NCBI GenBank assembly: GCA_020634115.1
Contig: JACKCH010000022.1
Location: 1-64,000, forward strand
Source: Anaerolineaceae bacterium
GTDB lineage: Bacteria; Chloroflexota; Anaerolineae; Aggregatilineales; Phototrophicaceae
DNA: 64,000 nt
Direction of reading: 5' to 3'
Of the stretch, positions 37,872-47,229 are shown one piece after another. Each line of letters starts with the position of its first letter. Within the stretch, counting starts at the first letter, position 1. Below the pieces are notes generated by a model. It searched no databases. It was not told the DNA's origin and saw nothing but the letters and a program-made list of their open reading frames with translations. Position numbers and translations under genes: made by a program.

Positions 37872-37907
37872 CAGGGCGTAGGGGCAATCCTGCGCCCTGT
37901 TTCTTTG
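37872..37907 (+). terminator. Intrinsic terminator after rplY
   Basis: An 11-bp stem CAGGGCGTAGG/CCTGCGCCCTG (one G-T pair) with a 6-base loop is followed by TTTCTTT. It contains GTAGGGGC...GCGCCC, so it may derive from the dispersed hairpin repeat family. Confidence 0.8.
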
Positions 37908-37910
37908 TGC

Positions 37911-37938
37911 CAAAACAAAGAGGGCCGTGAAGCCCTCT
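37911..37938 (-). terminator. Intrinsic terminator after gyrA
   Basis: On the minus strand a perfect 7-bp stem AGAGGGC/GCCCTCT with a 6-base loop is followed by TTGTTTTG. It ends gyrA, convergent with rplY. Confidence 0.8.
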
Positions 37939-37969
37939 ATTTGATTCTGTGGGAATTTGGCGCTACGAT

Positions 37970-40459
37970 CTATTCTTCCTCAAATAGCTCGTCGCCATTA
38001 AATTCTTCAATCACTTCCATAAACGTCATACTCACGACTTCATCGTCCTCCGCTACGTTCATCAGTGTGACGCCCTGGGTCGAACGCCCGGTTTCTCGGA
38101 TTTCATCCAGATTGGTGCGGAGAACCACCCCATTACGGGTGATGAGCATGATGTCATCGTTCCCAGCGGCACAGCGCATCGCGACGATTGGGCCCGTCTT
38201 TTCGTTGCGTGCCAACGTGCGGATACCCATGCCGTAGCGTCCCTGTGTTTTATATTCTTCAACCGGCGTCTTCTTGCCAAACCCGTTCTGTGTCACGACC
38301 AGAACGTGTGTGTGGTCGAAGTTCACCACATCCATTCCGGCCACCAAATCCTGATATTCCAGTTTTTCCAACCGGATCGCATTGACGCCCCCTGCTGGGC
38401 GTCCCATCACCCGCACTTCCGACTCGTGGAAGCGGATGCTTTGTCCCTGCTGGGTCACGAGGATGATGTCCTGATCACCGTCACTGTACTTGACCCAGCC
38501 TAAGAAATCATCCGGGTCGAGCGACATGGCGATCAATCCGCTGGGGCGTACCGCCGCGAACTCTTCCAGCGCCACCCGTTTGATGCGTCCCTGTTGGGTG
38601 AGCATCACGAAATAGCCTGGCTGATCTTCAAACGATGCGACGGGCAGCATGGCCGTAATCTGTTCATCCACCTCTAGCGGCAGAATCATCTGAATCAGCG
38701 TTCCCCGGTTAGCGCGTCCCGATTCCGGCACATGGAAGGCTTTCTGGCAGTACACCTTGCCCTTATTACTAAAAAAGAGCAGGTTATCCAGGCTGCTGGC
38801 GGTGAAAATATCCACCAGCACATCCTCCTCTTTGGTCTGCATCCCGATCACGCCTTTGCCGCCTCGCCGTTGGGCGCGGTAGGCGCTGGAAGGCACACGC
38901 TTGATGTAGCCCCGGCTGGTCAGTGAAATCACGACTTCTTCTTCACGCACCAGGTCGGCTTCGTCAAAATCGGTGTTGACGCCATAGAGAATGTCGGTTT
39001 TGCGATTATCCCCGTATTCTTCGGCCACCTGCTGGATGTCCTCGCGCACCACATCCAGAATTTTCTGTGGGGATGAGAGCAGGTCTTCCAGGTAGGCAAT
39101 TCGTGCCATAATCTCGTTGTATTCGTCTTGGATTTTCTGTTGTTCGAGGGCGGCCAACCGGCGCAACTGCATTTCCAGAATTGCGTTGGCCTGCGCTTCG
39201 CTCAGGTCGAAGCGGGTCATCAGTTGCTCACGGGCGATGTCCACCGTTTCAGCGGCGCGAATCGTCTTGATAATTGCATCCAGGCTGGAAAGCGCCTTCA
39301 GCAGCCCTTCCAGGATATGCGCCCGCGCCCGTTGCTTTTCCAACTCGAATTCTGAACGCCGGACAATGACCTCATAGCGATGGTCAATGTAGAGTTGCAA
39401 CGCCCGGTTCAGGCTGAGGGTACGCGGTTCACCCCGTACCAGTGCTAACATTTGAATGCTGAAGGTGCTTTGCAGTTGAGTGTACTTGTATAACCGGTTC
39501 AGCACGGTACTCGGTTGAGCGCCGAACTTGAGTTCCACCACCAACCGCATCCCATTACGGTCTGATTCATCGCGCAAGTCGCTGATATGTTCCAGCCGCC
39601 CTGAACGTACCAGTTCGACAATTCGTTCAATCAGCCCGGCCTTGCTCACCTGGTAGGGGATGGCGGTGAACACCAGCCGGAAGCGCCCGCCCTTCATCTC
39701 CTCGACATCGGACTTGGCCCGCATCACCACCCGGCCTTTGCCGGTGGCATACGCTTCTTTCAGTTCATCATTAATGACCACCTGCGCCCCGGTGGGGAAA
39801 TCCGGCCCATGCACGAATTCCATCAGTTCGTCTACGGTGATTTCATCGGCGCGGTCATAGTTGTCAATCACATAAGTGATGGCCTGCGCCAGTTCGCGCA
39901 GGTTGTGGGGGGGAATGTTAGTCGCCATACCCACCGCGATACCGCTCGCCCCGTTGAGCAGGAGGTTGGGCAGCCGCGCCGGAAGCACCAACGGCTCAAG
40001 TGTGCTGCCGTCGTAGTTTTCGGTGAAATCCACCGTATTCATATTGAGGTCAGCCAACAGTTCTTCGGCCATCTTTGACAACCGGGCTTCGGTATAACGC
40101 ATCGCCGCCGGGCTGTCCCCGTCCACACTGCCGAAGTTCCCCTGTCCGTCTACCAGCGGGTAACGCAGTGAGAAATCCTGCGCCATACGCGCCATTGCAT
40201 CATACACGGCGCTGTCGCCATGCGGATGATATTTACCCAGCACGTCACCGACGATACGGGCGCTTTTCTTGTACGAAGTATTTGAGCGAATCCCCATGTC
40301 ATACATGGCATACAGGATGCGCCGGTGAACCGGTTTGAGGCCGTCCCGCGCATCCGGCAGCGCACGGGCGACGATCACGCTCATAGCGTAATCGAGGTAG
40401 CTGCCGCGCATTTCCTCATTAATATTGACCGGGCGTACCGTACCGATGTCCATTTCCAT
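37970..40459 (-). CDS. gyrA: DNA gyrase subunit A
   Basis: An 829-residue type II topoisomerase subunit that, with GyrB, introduces negative supercoils. The N-terminal winged-helix domain carries the catalytic Tyr122 in AMRYTEARL. The quinolone-pocket residues Ser83 and Asp87 are at the same numbers as in E. coli (HPHGDSAVYD, 78-87) and are of the susceptible type. The C-terminal beta-pinwheel holds the GyrA box QRRGGKG, which separates it from ParC, and an acidic tail ends in ELFEEE. No gyrB lies in the window. A TATAAT box on the minus strand (40657-40662) is a possible -10 element. Confidence 0.97.
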   Translation of the reverse strand: MEMDIGTVRPVNINEEMRGSYLDYAMSVIVARALPDARDGLKPVHRRILYAMYDMGIRSNTSYKKSARIVGDVLGKYHPHGDSAVYDAMARMAQDFSLRYPLVDGQGNFGSVDGDSPAAMRYTEARLSKMAEELLADLNMNTVDFTENYDGSTLEPLVLPARLPNLLLNGASGIAVGMATNIPPHNLRELAQAITYVIDNYDRADEITVDELMEFVHGPDFPTGAQVVINDELKEAYATGKGRVVMRAKSDVEEMKGGRFRLVFTAIPYQVSKAGLIERIVELVRSGRLEHISDLRDESDRNGMRLVVELKFGAQPSTVLNRLYKYTQLQSTFSIQMLALVRGEPRTLSLNRALQLYIDHRYEVIVRRSEFELEKQRARAHILEGLLKALSSLDAIIKTIRAAETVDIAREQLMTRFDLSEAQANAILEMQLRRLAALEQQKIQDEYNEIMARIAYLEDLLSSPQKILDVVREDIQQVAEEYGDNRKTDILYGVNTDFDEADLVREEEVVISLTSRGYIKRVPSSAYRAQRRGGKGVIGMQTKEEDVLVDIFTASSLDNLLFFSNKGKVYCQKAFHVPESGRANRGTLIQMILPLEVDEQITAMLPVASFEDQPGYFVMLTQQGRIKRVALEEFAAVRPSGLIAMSLDPDDFLGWVKYSDGDQDIILVTQQGQSIRFHESEVRVMGRPAGGVNAIRLEKLEYQDLVAGMDVVNFDHTHVLVVTQNGFGKKTPVEEYKTQGRYGMGIRTLARNEKTGPIVAMRCAAGNDDIMLITRNGVVLRTNLDEIRETGRSTQGVTLMNVAEDDEVVSMTFMEVIEEFNGDELFEEE

Positions 40460-40699
40460 AACCTCGCGCTAAAAGCCACCTGTTGACCCCCCTGCACTGA
40501 ACAGGGAACAGGCAGCCCAAAACACGCTTATCCTTTCGTTGTTTTGTCGTTCACCGGCATCATCCGGGGTGCGAATTTTCCCTCAGGTTGGTCGTTTTTC
40601 CATGCCCCAAAAAGCGGGGTCAGTTGCTACAAAAATTATGTTGACCAACCTCTTCATTATACATGAAAAGACCTCTAAAAGCGAATTTTGCGGATTTTG

Positions 40700-40769
40700 T
40701 ATCCCAAATACTAACAAACTTATCCCAAATAATTTGGGATAAACGCGGTCTGCTTGGTAGGGATATAAT
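40700..40769 (+). promoter_or_regulatory. Repeated ATCCCAAAT operator array and promoter before the TPR gene
   Basis: A direct half-site TATCCCAAATA (40700-40710) is followed exactly 21 bases later by a perfect palindrome TATCCCAAAT-A-ATTTGGGATA (40721-40741). A TATAAT box follows at 40764-40769, 36 bases before the start. No good -35 is seen at 17 bases, so an activator may bind the array. It lies in the 345-base gap between the divergent gyrA and TPR genes, which holds no other ORF. Confidence 0.7.
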
Positions 40770-40804
40770 AGAGACGCGATGGGTTGATACAGGAGTGATG
40801 CCGA

Positions 40805-41287
40805 ATGCGAAAGTGGGTACTGCTGATCGGGTTGGTGGTTCTGGTAATGGGCGGATTTTTCATCGTTCAGACCAGGCAATTCCACGATAGCGAGATTGCC
40901 GCGCTGATAAGCCAATCCCAGGAACATGCTCTCGCCGCGCGTTACGATGATGCGGTGGCAGACCTGACCGCCGCGATTGAGATCGAGCCGGAAAACCCCG
41001 AACTGTACGTCCTGCGCGGGCAAATGTACCTGTACCTCTATGAGTGGGATGAGGTGTTGGCCGACTACAACGCCGCCATTGAACTCGACCCGGATTACCC
41101 CGACGCCTATTTTTATCGTGGCATCCTCTACTATTCCATCCTCCAGACTGGGCAGGAACTCCGCCCGGAAGCGTGGGCCGACTTCCAGCATTATCTAGAA
41201 CTCGCGCCCGCCGGGACGCACGCGGACGAGGCTGCCCGCTACGCTGCCACCGTCCAGGCGGAACTCGCCGCGCTGAACGATGATTAA
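40805..41287 (+). CDS. Membrane-anchored TPR-repeat protein
   Basis: A 160-residue protein with one N-terminal membrane segment (about 4-22) and two to three tetratricopeptide repeats: ALAARYDDAVADLTAAIEI, ENPELYVLRGQMYLYLYEWDEVLADYNAAIEL and DYPDAYFYRGILYY. The family builds protein-binding scaffolds; the partner is unknown. Its promoter region carries the ATCCCAAAT operator array. The start has AGGAG 11 bases upstream. Confidence 0.82.
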   Translation: MRKWVLLIGLVVLVMGGFFIVQTRQFHDSEIAALISQSQEHALAARYDDAVADLTAAIEIEPENPELYVLRGQMYLYLYEWDEVLADYNAAIELDPDYPDAYFYRGILYYSILQTGQELRPEAWADFQHYLELAPAGTHADEAARYAATVQAELAALNDD

Positions 41288-41303
41288 GAAATAGATCAAT
41301 CGC

Positions 41304-41332
41304 TTGGCGGCGTTTCACAAATACGGTACAAC
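41304..41332 (+). promoter_or_regulatory. Possible promoter of the penicillin acylase gene
   Basis: TTGGCG (41304-41309), a 17-base spacer and TACAAC (41327-41332). The match is moderate. Confidence 0.45.
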
Positions 41333-41383
41333 TAAGCCGGGAATAAAACCCTGATGCTATTTAATTTCCTAGGGAGTATTTGG

Positions 41384-43984
41384 ATGAAAATACTACGCAT
41401 AATTTTATTAGTGTTGGTCGTGGTGGTGGTCATTGCCGTGCTGGGTGGCCTCTACATCTTTAACGACTGGACACGCGGCCCGCTGCCCCAGCAGAGCGGT
41501 GAAATCACGATTACCGCCGCCAGCGCACAGGCCGCCGGGAGCAGCAGTCTCACCGATTCAGTGGAGATTATTCGTGATGAATATGGTGTTCCCCACATTT
41601 ACGCCAGCAATACGCATGACTTGTTCTGGGCGCAAGGTTATACCCATGCGCAGGATCGTTGGTGGCAGATGGAGTTCTCACGCCATATCGGGAACGGTAC
41701 GATCCAGGAACTTACCGGCAAAACCGACAGCCTGATTGGGACGGATGTCTTCATTCGCAAAGCCGGTTGGCGGCGGGCTGCTGAGCGTGACCTGGCGAGC
41801 TACACCGAAGAAGAAATCGCCCTGTTGCAGGCGTTTGCCGATGGAGTGAATACCTACATTATGAACCGCGACAAGGGCGACCTTGCGCTGGAATATACGC
41901 TCCTGGGGTTGACCGGGGTCAACATCACGATTGAACCTTGGACTCCGGCGGATACGCTCGTCTGGACGAAGGTCATGGCCGACAACCTCAGTGGCAACTG
42001 GGGCGAGGAACTGGATCGTTCCGATCTTTACGCGCAACTCGGTCAGGAAATGACCGATGAGTATGTCCGCCCCTGGCCGTTTGGCTACAAACCCACCATT
42101 CTCCAGGCCGAAGACCTGCCTATCAGTGAGGACACACTGACAACGGCTCAAGCGACTCATATTGATGGCGTTGTCGGTGTAGATAGCACCTTTGCCAATG
42201 ATTACCGCAGCACAATGGCGACGATGTTCGGGGAAGGCGCGGGTATTGGCAGCAACAACTGGGTCATCAGCGGAAAGAAAACTGCCAGCGGAATGCCGCT
42301 CCTGGCGAATGACCCCCATCTGAGCATTCAGATGCCGTCTATCTGGTATGAAGTCGGTCTGCACTGCACCACTGTGGACGACTCCTGTCCGTTTGATGTC
42401 GTCGGCTTTGCGTTCCCCGCCGCGCCGGGCGTGGTGATCGGCCACAACGCCAATATTGCTTGGGGTGTGACTAATGTCGGGCCGGACACACAAGACCTGT
42501 ACATGATTAAGGTCAATCCCGATAACGATTTACAGTACGAATGGAATGGCGAATGGCGGGATATGACCGTCTATGATGAAGTTATCAATTTCGGTGATGG
42601 GGAACCGCCGATGACCATTCAGGTGCGCGAAACGCACCTCGGCCCGATTATCAACGACAACAGTATTGACCCGGATACACACCTGCCGAGCGGCTTCAAC
42701 AACACCGACCCGATGGCGCTGCGCTGGACAGCCTATGAATCCGGGACGATTTTCCGGGCGCTCATCATGCTCGACCAGGCCAGCAATTGGGAAGAATTCC
42801 GCGAGGCGGCTAGCTGGTGGGATAGTCCCGCTCAGAATATCATTTATGCTGACGTAGAAGGGAACATCGGCTACCAGACACCGGGGATGATCCCGATTCG
42901 TGCCGCCGGGCATTCCGGTCTGTTGCCGGTTCCCGGTTGGACGGATGAATACGAGTGGTTGGGCTATATCCCGTTTGACGATATGCCGCGCATCTTAAAC
43001 CCGGAACGCGGCTATATCGCAACCGCGAATCAGGCCGTCGTGCCGCTGGAATACTACGACCAACTACGCGACAAGCTGGCCGACCAGTTTGGTGCAGACT
43101 CCAACTATTTCATCGGCCAGGAGTGGGCTTATGGCTACCGCGCCCAGCGGATTGTCGAAATGTTAGAGGCCAGTGACCAGCACACCGCCGAAACCATCCA
43201 GGCGATTCAGGGCGACAATAAGATGATTAGCGCCGAAGAACTCATGCCCTACCTGGAAGCGGTGAAGTTTGATACTGAGGACCTCACGAATGCTCGTGCC
43301 TGGCTGCTGGAGTGGGACTACCAATTGGACATGGACAGCCCGCAGGCCGCGCTCTATGGCTTCTTCTGGGTGAATCTGCTGAATGACCTGTATAACGATC
43401 AGTTGGGTGATGTAATGAATGCAACGACCCGCGATCTGAGTATGTGGGCAACTTATGAACTGGCGCAAGACCCCGAAAACGCCTGGTGGGATGACATCAA
43501 CACGCCGGATGTGGTCGAAACCCGTGATGACATCCTGGTGCGTGCTTTTGCCGAAGGTTATCAGGCGGCAACGGACGCGCTCGGTGCGGATCGGGACAAA
43601 TGGCGCTGGGGCGATGTTCACACCGCCACCTTCGTCAGCAATCCGCTCGGCCTGAGTGGAATTGACCTGATTGAAAATATCGTCAATCGCGGCCCGGTTG
43701 CCACCAGTGGCGGCTCGGATGCGGTCAATGCCACCGGGTTTAGAGGAGTGAACAATGATTTTACGGTGCAGGCGCTGCCCTCCATGCGCATGATCGTGGA
43801 CTTAAGTGACCTCACGCAAAGCCTGAGCATCCACACCACCGGGCAAAGCGGCCATCCCTACAGCGAACACTACGGCGACTTTATTGACCTGTGGCGCAAC
43901 ATCCAGTATCACCCGATGCTGTGGTCACGCGAACAGGTACAAGCTGCCGGGGCACAGACGCTCGTCCTGAAGCCGGGGAGCTAA
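41384..43984 (+). CDS. Penicillin acylase-family Ntn hydrolase
   Basis: The ATG at 41384 is preferred (AGGGAG upstream), giving 866 residues. A membrane anchor/signal (about 3-25) is followed by the alpha-chain part with VEIIRDEYGVPHIYA and AQGYTHAQDRWWQMEFSR. The autocatalytic site is GIGSNNWVISG with Ser290 as the expected N-terminal nucleophile of the beta chain. Then come ANDPHLSIQMPSIWYEVGL and a C-terminal GQSGHPYSEHYGDFIDLW. The family hydrolyses amide bonds of beta-lactams, acyl-homoserine lactones and other N-acyl compounds after self-cleavage in the periplasm or outside the cell. Substrate cannot be told from sequence. Confidence 0.93.
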   Translation: MKILRIILLVLVVVVVIAVLGGLYIFNDWTRGPLPQQSGEITITAASAQAAGSSSLTDSVEIIRDEYGVPHIYASNTHDLFWAQGYTHAQDRWWQMEFSRHIGNGTIQELTGKTDSLIGTDVFIRKAGWRRAAERDLASYTEEEIALLQAFADGVNTYIMNRDKGDLALEYTLLGLTGVNITIEPWTPADTLVWTKVMADNLSGNWGEELDRSDLYAQLGQEMTDEYVRPWPFGYKPTILQAEDLPISEDTLTTAQATHIDGVVGVDSTFANDYRSTMATMFGEGAGIGSNNWVISGKKTASGMPLLANDPHLSIQMPSIWYEVGLHCTTVDDSCPFDVVGFAFPAAPGVVIGHNANIAWGVTNVGPDTQDLYMIKVNPDNDLQYEWNGEWRDMTVYDEVINFGDGEPPMTIQVRETHLGPIINDNSIDPDTHLPSGFNNTDPMALRWTAYESGTIFRALIMLDQASNWEEFREAASWWDSPAQNIIYADVEGNIGYQTPGMIPIRAAGHSGLLPVPGWTDEYEWLGYIPFDDMPRILNPERGYIATANQAVVPLEYYDQLRDKLADQFGADSNYFIGQEWAYGYRAQRIVEMLEASDQHTAETIQAIQGDNKMISAEELMPYLEAVKFDTEDLTNARAWLLEWDYQLDMDSPQAALYGFFWVNLLNDLYNDQLGDVMNATTRDLSMWATYELAQDPENAWWDDINTPDVVETRDDILVRAFAEGYQAATDALGADRDKWRWGDVHTATFVSNPLGLSGIDLIENIVNRGPVATSGGSDAVNATGFRGVNNDFTVQALPSMRMIVDLSDLTQSLSIHTTGQSGHPYSEHYGDFIDLWRNIQYHPMLWSREQVQAAGAQTLVLKPGS

Positions 43985-44014
43985 ACAGTCATACCGGCAC
44001 TTTAATAAACGACA

Positions 44015-44047
44015 AGGGGCGAATCACCGATTCGCCCCTGCTTTTTT
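44015..44047 (+). terminator. Intrinsic terminator after the penicillin acylase gene
   Basis: A perfect 11-bp stem AGGGGCGAATC/GATTCGCCCCT with a 3-base loop is followed by GCTTTTTT. Its outer arms match the dispersed GGGGCG hairpin family. Confidence 0.9.
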
Positions 44048-44075
44048 CTAAGCGCGTTGTCGTATGTTTTCAAGG

Positions 44076-44100
44076 CGGGCGCAATGTATTGCACCCCTAC
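44076..44100 (-). repeat. GTAGGGG hairpin repeat, copy A
   Basis: Read on the minus strand: GTAGGGGTGCAATACATTGC followed by GCCCG. Its inner core GCAATGTATTGC is a perfect palindrome. About 75 bases around it are alignable with copy B at 51934 (shared TGTTTTC before and GAATCTC/GATTCTC after). Confidence 0.8.
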
Positions 44101-44136
44101 GAATCTCACCGGTTGGATTATCTTCGATAACCTACT

Positions 44137-44370
44137 TTAGAACACGATTCGCCCGGTTGCCAGCAGCAGCGCCAGCCCGATAATGGCGACATTCATGAAC
44201 AGGAAAATCGAGAGGAACATCCGCTCAACGGCGGTCATCCCCAGAAACAGTTTGGTTACTTTCGCTTCCTGATCTTCCTTGAGGACGATTTCATTATCCT
44301 GATCAAAATCGAAGTCAAAATCCTCGGTACTTTGGCGTAACACACTGAGATCGTCTTGTTCTTTCGTCAT
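44137..44370 (-). CDS. Small membrane protein, function unknown
   Basis: A 77-residue protein with an acidic N-terminal half (FDFDFDQDNEIVL) and a single C-terminal membrane helix (about 52-73). Its gene is 68 bases downstream of the larger membrane-anchored protein on the same strand. No family recognised. Confidence 0.65.
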   Translation of the reverse strand: MTKEQDDLSVLRQSTEDFDFDFDQDNEIVLKEDQEAKVTKLFLGMTAVERMFLSIFLFMNVAIIGLALLLATGRIVF

Positions 44371-44438
44371 GTAGCCGCGTCTCCTAATGGTGTATCCCTG
44401 TCAGCATACCTGTAGCATAGTTCAGAAGCGAAAACGTG

Positions 44439-45812
44439 TCAATTCGCCCGTAGCCATACCCCGTCCACCAGTCGGAACAGGACTTCCGCCAGGATCGTCT
44501 CTGGACCATCGCCAACTTGCATGACCGCCCGTAACTGGGGCGAACCATCCGCGCCGGTTTCTGCCACTACCGACACAACCGTCTTATTCTGCTCGGTGGG
44601 CAGGGTGTTAAAACGAGTCGCCATCAGGTTGACCACCTGTTCATCACGGGTGTCGTACAGACGCACAAAATTGTCCTGGTCGCGCTGGCGAATCAACTGG
44701 TCTTCCAGCAGTACGCGCCAGGTGAGGTAGTCGCGCCAGTCGAGATTGAGTTGGTTGAGTGCGCCGCTGCCCGTGACCGTACTCAGGATGCGAACATCCG
44801 AGTTGGGTTGCATAGTGCGTATCAATTGCCCAACTGCCGCGCTCCCGTAGTTTTGGGCCAGGCTGTCCATGAGAAAGGCGTTCGTGTTGTACTGGATGAA
44901 CTGTCCCACCAGCCAGGAAATGGCCGCCTGTCTCAGGTAATCGGCGTCGGCGGGGTAGGTGGGCTGCATGTTATTCGAGGCGGTTGCGACCAACCGTTCC
45001 GCCAACAGAGTCGCCGTTTGCAGTTGCAGGGCGGTATCAAACGGCATATCGGCCCGCGCCCGCGTCACATAGGGCGAAGGGAATTGCAGCAGCCAGGGAT
45101 TGCTCGCGCCCCAGGATACGGTCAGCCCTTCAGTCGGCAGGACATCCACTGTGAGATGCGGAGGCGTCACGCAGCCGAGTACCGCGCATCCGGTTTCGAC
45201 CCACCGCTCAAGCTGGCTGCTGAGTTGGGTCGTCAGCGGCGCATCAACTTCCCGGTAACGTACTGTGACATAGGTTCCCTCGCGGGTCGCCACATCCCCC
45301 CAGAAGGTGTAATCAGGTGGGACATGCCGCCACCCATCATCGTAGCGCCAGTAAAACCAAATCTGGATATACGGGACTCCGGCAATAATCTCTTCCACTG
45401 CCACCCGCGCCCGCGTCTTATCAATGGTGATGTCGCGGATCGTCCCGGTCAGTTGGACTTGTTCCTGGAGCTTGAGGTCCTGGTAAGCATTAAAGGTCTG
45501 CTCCTGCCGCCGCAGCCAGTCGCCGGACGCGCTCCGCTGGGCTTCGGAAAACGCTTGCCAGTCTCCCAGGCGCAGTGCGGTCACTTCGGCCTCAACCGTG
45601 TTGCGCAGTGCCTGCTCGATCTGGTCGTCAATCATATCCAAACGCAGCCGGATTCCGCCCACCACCGCGCCGATGATGACCAGCACGATCAGCACAAAAA
45701 TGATGAGCCGGATACGCGCCCGCCGCCGTCTGCGGGCGGCTGCCGGGTCTTCCCCGGTATTGCGTACCTGCGTCTGCTCCGCCTCAATCTCCCAGTCCAG
45801 CCGGACTCCCAT
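44439..45812 (-). CDS. Membrane-anchored protein of unknown function
   Basis: A 457-residue protein with a short cytoplasmic N-terminus holding an arginine-rich stretch (AAARRRRRARIR), one membrane helix at about 35-55, then a long external part. That part includes a RxxEVDAPLTTQLSSQLERW segment and a domain with two close cysteines (TGCAVLGC). No catalytic motif was recognised. The start has GGAG seven bases upstream and lies 3 bases after the birA stop, so the two genes are translationally linked. Confidence 0.7.
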   Translation of the reverse strand: MGVRLDWEIEAEQTQVRNTGEDPAAARRRRRARIRLIIFVLIVLVIIGAVVGGIRLRLDMIDDQIEQALRNTVEAEVTALRLGDWQAFSEAQRSASGDWLRRQEQTFNAYQDLKLQEQVQLTGTIRDITIDKTRARVAVEEIIAGVPYIQIWFYWRYDDGWRHVPPDYTFWGDVATREGTYVTVRYREVDAPLTTQLSSQLERWVETGCAVLGCVTPPHLTVDVLPTEGLTVSWGASNPWLLQFPSPYVTRARADMPFDTALQLQTATLLAERLVATASNNMQPTYPADADYLRQAAISWLVGQFIQYNTNAFLMDSLAQNYGSAAVGQLIRTMQPNSDVRILSTVTGSGALNQLNLDWRDYLTWRVLLEDQLIRQRDQDNFVRLYDTRDEQVVNLMATRFNTLPTEQNKTVVSVVAETGADGSPQLRAVMQVGDGPETILAEVLFRLVDGVWLRAN

Positions 45813-45814
45813 GT

Positions 45815-46564
45815 TCAGCTCCTATCCTCTACCATCACATCCCCCGCGATCACCCGGTGCAATTGGTCGTCTGCTGTGCGAATAACTAGCGCCCCATCTG
45901 GGGTGACATCCTCCGCTGTTCCGATCAGCCCGCCAGCCGTGATCGGCTGCCCCAGCGTGACTAACCGCCTTTTCCAGGTCTGGAACAGTTCCCCTGTCCC
46001 CAACCGTCTCTCCCAGAAATCTACCCGCGCCAGCAGCGCCACCAATAAATCCGTTCGATCAACCGGGCGGCTTAACGCCGGTTCGATGCTGATCGCCCGC
46101 GCTGCCAGTTCACCCGCGCTGAAGTCCACCCGCACGTTAATACCCATCCCCAATACGACTCCGGCCAGTTTGTCACCAGCCCAGGCCGCTTCGCTCAGGA
46201 TGCCGGAGACTTTGCGGCGGTTAATCTGCACGTCATTCGGCCATTTGATGCCACAGTCCGCCAGCCCCAATCCCACCAGCATATCATAGATCGCCAGCGC
46301 CCCCAGCATGGTGATTTGCGGTAAATCCTCCGGCCTGGGGCGCAGAATCAGCGAAACCGCCAGCGCCACGCCCGGCGGAGTCCGCCAGACCCGCCCCAGC
46401 CGCCCGCGTCCCTTGTGCTGTTCATCAGCAATCACGACTGACCCGGCTGCCGCGCCCTCATACAGCCAGGCCAGCGCCAGGTCGTTACTGCTATCCACCT
46501 GGGGGTAGAAACGCACCGGATGCGGGGCAAGTCTGGCCTGGAGTTCGTCTTCACGCAGCGTCAT
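45815..46564 (-). CDS. birA: Biotin-[acetyl-CoA-carboxylase] ligase, monofunctional
   Basis: A 249-residue ligase. The biotinyl-AMP loop GRGRLGRVW is at residues 52-60, followed by LAVSLILRPRPEDLPQ, the KWPNDVQINRRKVSGIL segment and the C-terminal SH3-like domain ending with the GDVMVE tail. It joins biotin to the carboxyl-carrier subunit using ATP. The N-terminal helix-turn-helix of E. coli BirA is absent, so it is a group I enzyme without repressor function. It is the first gene of a minus-strand trio. Confidence 0.94.
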   Translation of the reverse strand: MTLREDELQARLAPHPVRFYPQVDSSNDLALAWLYEGAAAGSVVIADEQHKGRGRLGRVWRTPPGVALAVSLILRPRPEDLPQITMLGALAIYDMLVGLGLADCGIKWPNDVQINRRKVSGILSEAAWAGDKLAGVVLGMGINVRVDFSAGELAARAISIEPALSRPVDRTDLLVALLARVDFWERRLGTGELFQTWKRRLVTLGQPITAGGLIGTAEDVTPDGALVIRTADDQLHRVIAGDVMVEDRS

Positions 46565-46633
46565 CGCCGCTTATTCCTTAGGCGTCTTGTACATAATGCC
46601 TGATTCTACCATGCCATTTTCCGTCTACATAGC

Positions 46634-46662
46634 TTGTAAGCGGGGTGCGCCGCTCTTATACT
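46634..46662 (+). promoter_or_regulatory. Promoter of the HIT-thiolase operon
   Basis: TTGTAA (46634-46639), a 17-base spacer and TATACT (46657-46662), 45 bases before the HIT start codon. Confidence 0.65.
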
Positions 46663-46707
46663 TAATAAAAGTTGTGCAGTTGATCCACGCACATAATCGA
46701 GACGGAC

Positions 46708-47229
46708 ATGGATAAACACCTTTGGACACCCTGGCGCATGGCTTATATTCGTGGCGATAAAGAACCAGCGGGAAACTGTGTGTTTTGCGCCAAAGCACAC
46801 ACCGACGATGATGCCTCTGAGATGATCGTTGCTCGCTCTGCTTATGTGTATGTCACCTTGAACCGTTACCCCTATAACAACGGTCATTTGCTGGTTGTCC
46901 CCTACGCCCACATCGAATCGCAGGAAGTGATGCCACCGGAAGCCCTTACCGACCTCATGGTGACGGTTAATCGGGCGCTGGCGGTGCTGCGCCAAGCCTA
47001 TCAACCGGCGGGCTTTAATCTGGGTGTGAACCTGGGTGCGGATGCGGGAGCCGGTATCGCCGCGCATTATCACTTTCACATCGTCCCACGCTGGCCGGGC
47101 GATTCTAACTTCATGAGCGTGGTCGGCGCGACGCGCGTTATCCCCGATACGCTCGATAACACTTATACCGAACTCAAAGCCATCTGGCATGATTTATACG
47201 AAGAAGAGGAAGAAGAACATGGCGAGTAA
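46708..47229 (+). CDS. HIT-family protein, Ap4A phosphorylase-like
   Basis: A 173-residue protein with Cys24 and Cys27 of a CxxC element, the NNGHLLVVPYAH segment and the histidine triad His120-x-His122-x-His124 followed by PRWPGDSNFM. That last string and the VGATRVIPDTLDNTY tail are typical of the actinobacterial-type Ap4A phosphorylases, which split diadenosine tetraphosphate by phosphorolysis. The acidic C-terminus (EEEEEHGE) is encoded by the bases that also form the ribosome site and first codons of the thiolase gene: the two genes overlap by 11 bases. Confidence 0.9.
   Translation: MDKHLWTPWRMAYIRGDKEPAGNCVFCAKAHTDDDASEMIVARSAYVYVTLNRYPYNNGHLLVVPYAHIESQEVMPPEALTDLMVTVNRALAVLRQAYQPAGFNLGVNLGADAGAGIAAHYHFHIVPRWPGDSNFMSVVGATRVIPDTLDNTYTELKAIWHDLYEEEEEEHGE

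Noticed and set aside
37970..40459. ParC instead of GyrA
   Set aside because: The GyrA box QRRGGKG is present and the length and numbering fit GyrA.
40459..40804. Replication origin next to gyrA
   Set aside because: No DnaA-box cluster, dnaA, dnaN or gyrB was found; the repeats there are ATCCCAAAT operators.
44751..46289. 512-codon plus-strand open frame across the membrane-protein and birA genes
   Set aside because: It runs antisense to two recognisable genes and shows no domain; it is a shadow frame.
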